This document shows positions 1-5,103 of a DNA stretch of 5,103 nucleotides, one piece after another (the first letter of the stretch is position 1; each line of letters opens with the position of its first letter). The DNA lies in NCBI GenBank assembly GCA_002292015.1, contig DBBD01000091.1, positions 930 through 6,032 of the forward strand, read 5' to 3'. This stretch comes from Firmicutes bacterium UBA993. Its GTDB lineage: Bacteria > Bacillota > Dethiobacteria > DTU022. A model generated the notes under the pieces. That model did no database searches, was not told the origin of the DNA, and worked only from the letters and a program-made list of their open reading frames with translations. Made by a program: the position numbers and the translations under genes.

Positions 1-69
1 AGGAATATCAACTATCTTAGCTAATAAAGATATTATACAAAATAAGTGATCTAAAGGGGGACTCTGACA
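1..69 (+). promoter_or_regulatory. 5' region and ribosome binding site of the M50 protease gene
   Basis: This short AT-rich stretch has no coding signal. A strong Shine-Dalgarno, AAAGGGGGA at 53-61, lies 8-9 nt before the GTG at 70 and fixes that start. An in-frame TAA at 52-54 excludes any longer protein. A possible -10 hexamer TATTAT lies at 31-36, but the matching -35 position (TCAACT at 8-13) is poor, so the promoter is only a weak suggestion. The end of whatever gene lies to the left is outside the window. Confidence 0.6.
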
Positions 70-1188
70 GTGAACAACTCTTTTCGCCTGACTGTAATCA
101 GGGGAATTCCGGTAGAAATCCATTTAAGCTGGTTGCTGATTTTTTTCCTCTTCAGCTTAACCCTGGCCCAAGGCTACTTCCCCACTGTAGTCGCTAATCA
201 AACATCGACTGTATACTGGACAGCCGGTATAGTAACCACGCTTGTCCTCTTTGCCTCTGTAATATTGCACGAATTAGGCCACTCACTGGTAGCAATCCGG
301 GAAGGGATTCCAATCAAGAGAATCACCCTCTTCATCTTTGGCGGAGTGGCCCAGATGGAAGCTGAACCAACCAACCCTACGACTGAGCTTAAAGTAACTG
401 CCGCCGGCCCGCTGACCAGCATAGTTATTGCCCTGCTTTTGGGTGCCATTTACTATCTGGCCCTTGTTCCCGGCCTAATTATCAGCGAGTCAATTTTTTT
501 TGTTGCCCGCCTGAACCTGATCATGGCCCTTTTTAACTTGATTCCGGCATTTCCTCTGGATGGAGGAAGAATTTTTCGCTCGATCGTCTGGCTGTTCGGA
601 AGAAATATGCTAAAAGCAACCAAGATTGCTGTCGGCCTGGGCACAGTTCTGTCCTTTCTGTCTATGGGCCTCGGCTTTTTATTGATCTTTGTGCCAGGCA
701 ATCTCTGGGGCCTCTGGTTGATCTTTCTCGGCTGGATGATCAACCAGGCCGGTCAATCCAGTTATTCGCAGCTGGTGTTCAAAGAGACTTTTACGGGCAT
801 AAAGGTAGCGGAACTGATGAGTACCAACCTAGTTACCATTTCACCTGATGATACATTGGAAATGCTGGCCGAAAGTTTCCTGCATCATAAATTCGGCGCT
901 TTTCCGGTGGTTTACGGATCAACGACACACGGCCTGGTATCGCTGCAAAATATGAAGGCGTACCCCCGTGAAAAATGGCCCACGACAAAGGTGTCCCGAA
1001 TTCTTACCCCTTTAAAAGAAACAATGGTGATCGAACCAAGCAGCGATGCCGCAGAAGTGATGCTAAAAATGGCCGCCCAAAACACCGGAAGAGCCCTGGT
1101 GATGCAAAACGGCAACTTAGTTGGCCTGCTCAGCCGCACCGATATGATGCGTTTTATGCAAATGCACATGGTCCTGCGGGAAGAGTAG
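70..1188 (+). CDS. Site-2 protease family (M50) membrane metalloprotease with C-terminal CBS pair
   Basis: This is a predicted intramembrane zinc metalloprotease of the S2P/M50 family, which cuts membrane-anchored substrates such as anti-sigma factors within the bilayer. The zinc motif HELGH is at residues 67-71 (H67, E68 catalytic, H71) in the second hydrophobic segment. The third ligand lies in the conserved FNLIPAFPLDGGRI block (155-168, D164). Hydrophobic segments are seen near 19-37, 52-75, 108-133, 141-160, 187-208 and 212-226, consistent with a six-helix S2P core. A cytosolic CBS pair follows: CBS1 about 245-300 (opening VAELMSTNLVTISPDDTL) and CBS2 about 308-366 (ending VGLLSRTDMMRF). 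CBS pairs usually bind adenine nucleotides and could gate the protease. The length (372 aa) and order match the CBS-bearing S2P group typified by the Methanocaldococcus jannaschii enzyme; the shorter sporulation protease SpoIVFB is a relative. The GTG start is chosen from the Shine-Dalgarno at 53-61. The substrate is unknown. The gene is convergent with the carboxylase operon, so cotranscription is excluded. Confidence 0.93.
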   Translation: MNNSFRLTVIRGIPVEIHLSWLLIFFLFSLTLAQGYFPTVVANQTSTVYWTAGIVTTLVLFASVILHELGHSLVAIREGIPIKRITLFIFGGVAQMEAEPTNPTTELKVTAAGPLTSIVIALLLGAIYYLALVPGLIISESIFFVARLNLIMALFNLIPAFPLDGGRIFRSIVWLFGRNMLKATKIAVGLGTVLSFLSMGLGFLLIFVPGNLWGLWLIFLGWMINQAGQSSYSQLVFKETFTGIKVAELMSTNLVTISPDDTLEMLAESFLHHKFGAFPVVYGSTTHGLVSLQNMKAYPREKWPTTKVSRILTPLKETMVIEPSSDAAEVMLKMAAQNTGRALVMQNGNLVGLLSRTDMMRFMQMHMVLREE

Positions 1189-1204
1189 CCTCTACTACCC
1201 ACTG

Positions 1205-1281
1205 GTGTCAGGGGGACGGGGTTGTCGACAATCCCGTTCCCTGGCAAATAAATGTTGTCGACAACCCCGTCCCCTTGACAC
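1205..1281. repeat. 77-nt nested inverted repeat (REP/BIME-like) in the convergent intergenic gap
   Basis: The arms 1205-1231 and 1255-1281 are inverse complements over 27 bp with one exception (G1211 opposite T1275, a wobble in RNA), around a 23-nt loop. Each arm contains the unit GGGGACGGGGTTGTCGACAA. A third, degenerate copy lies inverted at about 1222-1246, sharing the palindromic core TTGTCGACAA (1222-1231) with the left arm. The left half can therefore fold alone (1211-1221 with 1232-1242) or pair with the right arm. The outer ends GTGTCA/TGACAC and the GGGGACGG core resemble dispersed repeats I recall from Clostridia, some tied to REP-type transposases; that link is memory, not shown here. 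It sits 16 nt after the protease stop and 12 nt before the carboxyltransferase stop. It may end transcription from both sides, but no T-tract follows either arm, so it is not a standard intrinsic terminator. Confidence 0.85.
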
Positions 1282-1293
1282 GATCTGATCCGG

Positions 1294-3321
1294 TCAGGTT
1301 GGACGAATTACCAGTAAGAGTTGTCTCTCCAACACACTTTCGTTTAAATTGGCACAGATTTCCTCAATTTGACCATCGAATGGCGACGATACGGCATTTT
1401 CCATTTTCATCGCCTCGATATTGGCAACTTCTTCTCCCTTGCGTACTAAATCGCCTGCCTTTAGTGCCCCCCGCTCCAAGTTACCGATACGCCAAAGGTT
1501 GCCGTTGATCGGCGAACCAATATCTCCCGGTTTTTCAGCCATCCTTAACGGTTTTTTCGTTGACTTGCCAGTCTCAACTGCGTACACTTGAGTTTTATTA
1601 TTTACTTTCATCAAAACATGGATGTACCCATCGCATTCCCCGCCTATAGATACCAGTTCAATACAGCAGGGCTTGCCCCAGAAGTCGAAATCAACCTTGC
1701 TACCCGGGCCGGAGAGCCCCTTGCGCCAGATATCAGTTGGCAAAACTAAGGGGGCTTCGCTATAAGTTTCCCTGAACCGAATATATTCAATTGCGTCCTT
1801 GGGATGCATCAGGTAAAGGATAAACTCCTCTTCATCCGGTTCCCTCCCGATCGCAGCAGACAAATCTTTTCGTTGCTCATCCATTTTTTCATCGTTGGAT
1901 AATTCCAAAGGCGAGAGTTCGCCTCGCTCTTTAATCGCCGAATCCCAATCCTCACCGAACGTGCTCCTATAAACCCATTCATCCGGCCAACCTACAGGCA
2001 ACCTGCCATATTTGCCGAGCAGCAGATTTTTAAAATCGCTTGATACCCCGGAAAAAAGCTCCAACAGCTCATCTTGTTCCTTCTTTTCCATCTCGGCAAA
2101 GAGCTGCTTTTTCTCTTCAACGAATTTCCTAACCAGCTCGAGAACTTCTTTAACTCCGGTTTCTCCCTTTTTCTTCATGTAACGGTTAACAATACCGCTG
2201 CAGGTTGTCCAGGTAATTTGTGATCCGGGAGTGGCATCAAAGTAGTTGATGATCTTGTTGTAATAAGACATCAGTGTCAATATCTCCGGCATTAAATGCA
2301 GGAAGTTGCCTTGTTCCGCCTGTTCAAAGGAACTCGGAAAGGCGCCGCCCGGCATGCGGTGCTTAGTCACACAGTGATCGAAACCCCTGAAAGGCGATTC
2401 AGCCCAGTCATATTGTTTGATCCAACCGCGCGCCTTTTCTACCGCAGCTTCAGCTTCTGTCCGGTTCAGGTGAACAGAAATACCCTGTTCCTCTAACCCG
2501 GCTTGAAGGCTTAAGATCGGGGCGTGGCCGTAAAACCGGGTAAGGGAATCTTCCTGGGCATCTAAAATCTTCGCACCAGCCTTGGCTGCCGCCATCAGTG
2601 CTGGAAGAGCCATTCCGTCCGTGGTATGCCTGTGATAGTTTATGACCAAATCAGGATACTTTTGTTTGATTGCATCAATGAGGCTGCTTATGCGGGCCGG
2701 ACTGCCTACTCCGGCCATATCTTTTATGCAAAGGATAATTTCGCCTGTTCCTGAGCATAAGTTTACAATATCCCGGGTAACACCTACATAATATTCATTA
2801 GTGGCCCAGTCGGCTTGGGTGAAACAGATAGCCGGTTCAAATAGCCTGCCTCTGGCCATCACTATTTCCGCCACTACCTTCATGTTCCTGATATCATTCA
2901 AAAACGAAAAACAGCGCCAAACGTCAATATCAACATTCGCCACAACATGTTTAACCACATTGGGCGCATAAGGACGGTAGCCCCACAGATTTGTTTCCCT
3001 GATCAATGTTTGCAGCATCACGTTCGGCATCAGCTTTCTCAACAGGGTGATCTCTTCAAAGGGGTTCTCCTTCCTATTCATGATTCCCACATGCCAACGC
3101 GCCCCACCGTGGCACTCAGCACTAAAAAGGCCCATATTGTTATAATGAGGGGCCAACGACTTAAGGTCGAAAATGCGTAAGCGGTTTTTAAAGTCTGATT
3201 GTCCGGCATCACGCATAGAAATTGAAGTCAGGCAAACTCCATCGAGCTTTCGTACCTGGTCCACGAGAACCCTGGGCGACAGCCCCGGCTGAAATAGATT
3301 GTGCTCAACTATTTTTTTCAC
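1294..3321 (-). CDS. Biotin-dependent carboxyltransferase with C-terminal biotinyl domain (pyruvate carboxylase B / OadA type)
   Basis: This is the acceptor-carboxylating subunit of a biotin enzyme. It should move CO2 from carboxybiotin to pyruvate or a related acid. The TIM-barrel carboxyltransferase domain covers about residues 25-380. Metal ligands of the family are present: D38 (RDAGQS), K200 (IKDMAG, the carbamylated lysine) and H230/H232 (NYHRHTTDG). R108 (LIRETN), which aligns with the pyruvate-binding arginine, and T364 (DATPGS), which aligns with the proton-shuttle threonine, are also kept. MPGG is at 323-326. A PYC/OADA-like region follows (about 385-535, with a charged helix near 389-425 and VLPTDIWRKGL), then a PC-type tetramerisation/linker strand region (541-585). 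A biotinyl domain (about 600-675) has EAMKMEN with biotin site K639. At 675 aa it equals the C-terminal half of a one-chain pyruvate carboxylase and exceeds most PycB or OadA subunits. RDAH is RDAG, and VWGGATFD and SQP are changed, so the acceptor is uncertain. GTG start: GAGGGA lies 5 nt upstream, overlapping the previous stop. No OadB/G decarboxylase partner is visible. Confidence 0.88.
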   Translation of the reverse strand: MKKIVEHNLFQPGLSPRVLVDQVRKLDGVCLTSISMRDAGQSDFKNRLRIFDLKSLAPHYNNMGLFSAECHGGARWHVGIMNRKENPFEEITLLRKLMPNVMLQTLIRETNLWGYRPYAPNVVKHVVANVDIDVWRCFSFLNDIRNMKVVAEIVMARGRLFEPAICFTQADWATNEYYVGVTRDIVNLCSGTGEIILCIKDMAGVGSPARISSLIDAIKQKYPDLVINYHRHTTDGMALPALMAAAKAGAKILDAQEDSLTRFYGHAPILSLQAGLEEQGISVHLNRTEAEAAVEKARGWIKQYDWAESPFRGFDHCVTKHRMPGGAFPSSFEQAEQGNFLHLMPEILTLMSYYNKIINYFDATPGSQITWTTCSGIVNRYMKKKGETGVKEVLELVRKFVEEKKQLFAEMEKKEQDELLELFSGVSSDFKNLLLGKYGRLPVGWPDEWVYRSTFGEDWDSAIKERGELSPLELSNDEKMDEQRKDLSAAIGREPDEEEFILYLMHPKDAIEYIRFRETYSEAPLVLPTDIWRKGLSGPGSKVDFDFWGKPCCIELVSIGGECDGYIHVLMKVNNKTQVYAVETGKSTKKPLRMAEKPGDIGSPINGNLWRIGNLERGALKAGDLVRKGEEVANIEAMKMENAVSSPFDGQIEEICANLNESVLERQLLLVIRPT

Positions 3322-3333
3322 TTCAATCCCTCA
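3322..3333 (-). promoter_or_regulatory. Shine-Dalgarno overlapping a stop codon; translational coupling junction
   Basis: On the minus strand the biotin carboxylase stop TGA (3333-3331) runs straight into the ribosome binding site, reading TGAGGGATTGAA before the GTG at 3321. GAGGGA (3332-3327) is 5 nt from the start. The overlap implies that ribosomes finishing the first subunit re-initiate on the second, which would keep the two enzyme subunits in balance. It also supports the GTG as the true start of the carboxyltransferase. The coupling is inferred from geometry. Confidence 0.75.
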
Positions 3334-4791
3334 AATCCATTTTGGAGTACCAAGCGCAGAAACTTCGGCGACATAACGGGCAATTTTTCTTATTTCATCT
3401 TCACTGTCTTTTTCCTTAAACATGGAAACAAGTTCTTCCATATGTTCTTCAAGAAAACGGGTCGAGTATTCTCCGGCAATAAACTTAGGATGCCTAATAA
3501 TGCTTAGCAGAAGCGGAGCGAGCGTTTTAACCCCCTCGACCCGCAGATTTCTACTGATTGAACGGTCAAGCACCCTGATTGCCCCTTCCCGATCAGCTCC
3601 CGTTGCCTTGATCAGCATAATCAGGGAATCATAATAGGGTGGTATTTCCGCTCCCTCGTAGTAACCCGGGGAAATCCGTACTGCCGGCCCCTGAGGTGAA
3701 AAGAGCCTGGTCAGGGTACCGTAAGATGGGCTGAATGTTACCGGATCTTCAGCATTAAGCCGTACTTCAAGGGCCCATCTGTTGGGATGGACTTGCGATT
3801 GTTTAATAGGCAGAGGTTTACCCATGGCTATATCAATCATCAAAGCGACAATATCAAGACCGGTCAATAGTTCTGTAGTTCCATGTTCTACTTGTAACCG
3901 GGTGTTGACCTCAAGAAAATAAAATTGGCGGCTTTTTGAATCAAATAAAAATTCAACAGTCCCAACCGAGGTGTAGTTAATTCTCTTCATCAGACGAATC
4001 GCAGCGGAATAGAGCTGCTGTCTCAATTCATCATCCAATGTCGGGGCAGGAGCTTCTTCAATAATTTTTTGGTTACGCCGCTGAATAGTACATTCACGTT
4101 CAAAAAGGTGCAGAATATTGCCATGCTCATCAGCGACAATTTGCACTTCCAGATGGCGGCCTCGTTCAATATATTTTTCAATCAGTATAGATTCATCGTT
4201 GAAAAACTTCTTACCTTCAGAGCGCACCTGGTCGATAGCCGGTTTGATTTGCTCTTCATTTTCAATCTTTAGCATGCCCTTGCCGCCACCGCTGGCAGAT
4301 GATTTAACCATCAGCGGATAGACAATTTTCTCTCTTTTCATCCAGTTAACGATTTTCTCCGGATCGGTTTCGTCATTAATTCCCGGTATTAAGGGAATAT
4401 CTACCTCAGCGGCAATACGCTTGGCTTCCCTTTTGTCGCCCATAGCCCTTATTGCTGCTGGTGAAGGGCCGATCCAAACTAAACCTGAGTCAATTACCGA
4501 AGAGGCAAACTGTTCGTTTTCAGAAAGGAACCCCCAGCCGGGATGAACCGCATCCGCTCCTGTTTTAAGGGCAGCATTGGTGATCCGCTCTATGTTTAGG
4601 TAGGAATCTCGTGGTGGAGCTTCGCCAATATGAACAGCGACATCAGCCATCATTACATGCTGGGCTAATCGATCAGGGGTGCTGTAAACTGCAACGCTGC
4701 TGATTTTACGATCCCGGCAAGCTTGCAAGACTCTTACCGCCGGCACTGTTCGGTTAGCAACAAGGATTTTTTCAATTTTACGATAAGTCAT
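3331..4791 (-). CDS. Biotin carboxylase subunit (AccC/PycA family)
   Basis: This is an ATP-grasp enzyme that carboxylates the biotin of its partner subunit using ATP and bicarbonate. Domains in order: N-terminal BC fold (about 1-115, with ILVANR and HPGWGFLSEN at 83-92), ATP-grasp (about 116-330) and C-terminal BC domain (about 335-450). Compared with E. coli AccC from memory, these residues are kept: K120 (MGDK), K163 and the glycine loop (SGGGKGM, 167-173), E205-K206 (EKYI), H213 (RHLEVQ), Q237, K242 (bicarbonate), metal ligands E280 and E294, N296, R298 (NTRLQVEH), E302 and R344. Unusual residues are TVP for GEI in NRGEIA (15-17), N240 for the ATP-site histidine of RRHQK, S167 in the glycine loop and G304 for P in QVEHP. 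At 486 aa it is slightly longer than AccC and has no biotin domain of its own. The ATG at 4791 has AAGGAA 9 nt upstream. It is the first gene of the operon, 9 nt before the carboxyltransferase, whose K639 is its likely substrate. That pairing argues for a PycA-type role over acetyl-CoA carboxylase. Confidence 0.93.
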   Translation of the reverse strand: MTYRKIEKILVANRTVPAVRVLQACRDRKISSVAVYSTPDRLAQHVMMADVAVHIGEAPPRDSYLNIERITNAALKTGADAVHPGWGFLSENEQFASSVIDSGLVWIGPSPAAIRAMGDKREAKRIAAEVDIPLIPGINDETDPEKIVNWMKREKIVYPLMVKSSASGGGKGMLKIENEEQIKPAIDQVRSEGKKFFNDESILIEKYIERGRHLEVQIVADEHGNILHLFERECTIQRRNQKIIEEAPAPTLDDELRQQLYSAAIRLMKRINYTSVGTVEFLFDSKSRQFYFLEVNTRLQVEHGTTELLTGLDIVALMIDIAMGKPLPIKQSQVHPNRWALEVRLNAEDPVTFSPSYGTLTRLFSPQGPAVRISPGYYEGAEIPPYYDSLIMLIKATGADREGAIRVLDRSISRNLRVEGVKTLAPLLLSIIRHPKFIAGEYSTRFLEEHMEELVSMFKEKDSEDEIRKIARYVAEVSALGTPKWI

Positions 4792-4808
4792 CGGCGATCA
4801 TTCCTTGA

Positions 4809-4820
4809 TATAAATTTATA
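4809..4820. promoter_or_regulatory. Perfect 12-bp AT palindrome beside the biotin carboxylase ribosome binding site
   Basis: TATAAATTTATA is its own reverse complement and lies 2 nt upstream of AAGGAA on the minus strand. It could be a repressor operator, part of a -10 element, or chance in AT-rich DNA. The wholly A/T composition makes chance quite possible. Confidence 0.3.
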
Positions 4821-4831
4821 AAAGAAATTAC

Positions 4832-4861
4832 CGGATCGGCGGTTTGGTTTCCGTTGATCCG
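4832..4861. promoter_or_regulatory. Leader hairpin, terminator/attenuator-like or operator
   Basis: CGGATCGGCGG (4832-4842) and CCGTTGATCCG (4851-4861) form an 11-bp stem around the 8-nt loop TTTGGTTT. Read on the plus strand it pairs throughout with two G-U wobbles. On the minus strand, the direction of the carboxylase operon, those two become A-C mismatches, and the stem is followed by GTAATTTCTTTT. This is a poor but recognisable terminator shape 41 nt before the ATG. It may mark the end of an upstream minus-strand transcript, an attenuator, or a protein-binding inverted repeat. Confidence 0.4.
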
Positions 4862-4931
4862 CGCTCCACACAGCTAAACAACAGGGAAAATTTGTGATTG
4901 GTTCTCTACGGCTATTTCGGACTCTTGTTTG

Positions 4932-4954
4932 TGTTCACGATTGTTTGCTGAACA
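4932..4954. repeat. Short inverted repeat TGTTCA-N11-TGAACA
   Basis: Two 6-bp arms, 4932-4937 and 4949-4954, are exact inverse complements 11 nt apart, a spacing compatible with a dimeric DNA-binding protein. It lies about 140 bp upstream of the biotin carboxylase start. Repeats of this size occur by chance, so this is only a candidate operator. Confidence 0.2.
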
Positions 4955-5103
4955 TTTCGCGCAACCATGGTAACTTGCTGCAATTATGGATTTTGATCTA
5001 TGCTTTTCTACAGAAAAAGCGAGTTTTGCCAATCAGCATAGTAGTATCCAGAAAACCGCAGACGAACAACACAGTTATTGTAGACTCAGTAATCAAATTT
5101 ACT

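Larger units (their letters stand above)
4792..5103 (-). promoter_or_regulatory. 312-bp upstream/leader region of the carboxylase operon, no convincing gene
   Basis: No coding sequence with start signals is seen here. Nearest the gene is AAGGAA (4806-4801), the ribosome binding site 9 nt before the ATG. Then come an AT-rich 12-bp palindrome (4809-4820), a hairpin (4832-4861) and a TGTTCA-N11-TGAACA inverted repeat (4932-4954). A weak minus-strand promoter could be TAGAAA (5010-5005), 16 nt, CATAAT (4988-4983). If that is right, the transcript leader would be nearly 190 nt long and include all these structures. No better sigma-A match was found closer to the gene. The region runs off the window, so the neighbour to the right is unknown. 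Confidence 0.4.

Noticed and set aside
912..1247. Minus-strand open frame opposite the protease CBS domains
   Set aside because: It is antisense to conserved CBS coding sequence, with no recognisable domain; the frame is open only by chance.
1205..1281. CRISPR-like repeat
   Set aside because: The copies are inverted and partly overlapping, with no series of equal spacers, and no cas gene is present.
975..1508. 177-codon plus-strand open frame spanning the protease 3' end, the repeat and the carboxyltransferase 3' end
   Set aside because: It overlaps two well-supported genes in other frames and has no ribosome binding site. Its repeated VVDNPVP peptide is only the translated DNA repeat arms.
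1294..3321. Oxaloacetate decarboxylase alpha subunit of a sodium pump
   Set aside because: A biotin carboxylase gene lies directly upstream and no OadB or OadG gene is present. The linker also resembles pyruvate carboxylase. The decarboxylase label would come only from family similarity.
3322..3333. Frameshift or nonsense break of a once-single pyruvate carboxylase
   Set aside because: The second gene has its own correctly spaced Shine-Dalgarno and GTG, and the first ends at the natural end of its BC domain. Separate genes explain this better than a mutation.
4964..4971. ACCATGGT palindrome
   Set aside because: It is only 8 bp and does not extend on either side; expected by chance.
5005..5086. 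Minus-strand open stretch reading VYNNCVVRLRFSGYYYADW, bounded by stops
   Set aside because: It is a short frame between a TGA and a TAG with no start signal. It might be a decayed gene fragment, but no family is recognised.
4986..5103. Possible start of a plus-strand gene (MDFDLCFSTEKASF...) open to the window end
   Set aside because: Only 39 codons are visible, with no Shine-Dalgarno before the ATG, no recognisable motif and an in-frame stop just upstream. It cannot be supported from this window.

Overview
The window holds three complete genes, and about 95% of it is coding or short intergenic DNA. Moderate GC content, GTG starts behind strong purine-rich Shine-Dalgarno sequences, an M50 protease fused to CBS domains and a two-subunit biotin carboxylase suggest a low-to-medium GC Gram-positive anaerobe, perhaps of the Peptococcaceae/Desulfotomaculum/Pelotomaculum or Syntrophomonas kind. 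That placement is inference from general character, because no taxonomic marker gene is present.

Layout: positions 1-69 are a short 5' region with a good ribosome binding site. Positions 70-1188 (+) encode an integral-membrane site-2 (M50) metalloprotease with a C-terminal CBS pair. Positions 1189-1293 form a convergent intergenic gap almost filled by a 77-nt nested inverted repeat (1205-1281), whose GGGGACGGGG...TTGTCGACAA unit occurs three times. On the minus strand, 4791-3331 (biotin carboxylase, 486 aa) and 3321-1294 (carboxyltransferase with a C-terminal biotinyl domain, 675 aa) form a tight operon read right to left. The 9-nt gap has the downstream Shine-Dalgarno overlapping the upstream stop codon. 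Positions 4792-5103 are a 312-bp leader or upstream region without a convincing gene; it contains a hairpin, an AT-rich palindrome and a small inverted repeat.

The two minus-strand proteins together make a complete biotin-dependent carboxylase. The first carboxylates biotin with ATP and bicarbonate. The second carries the biotin on K639 and transfers the carboxyl group to an acceptor. Together (1161 aa) they match a full-length pyruvate carboxylase cut between its BC and CT domains, including a PC-like tetramerisation/linker region. Catalytic and metal residues are kept in both. However, several near-invariant family motifs are altered (NRGEIA, RRHQK and QVEHP in BC; RDAHQS, VWGGATFD, FDxLND and SQP in CT). 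The acceptor substrate is therefore not certain: pyruvate is the default, and another 2-oxoacid or acyl substrate is possible. The protease is convergent with this operon and shows no functional link to it.

The most interesting points are the divergent split carboxylase, the nested palindromic repeat between the convergent genes, and the structured leader of the carboxylase operon. I saw no CRISPR array, tRNA, rRNA or intact mobile element.
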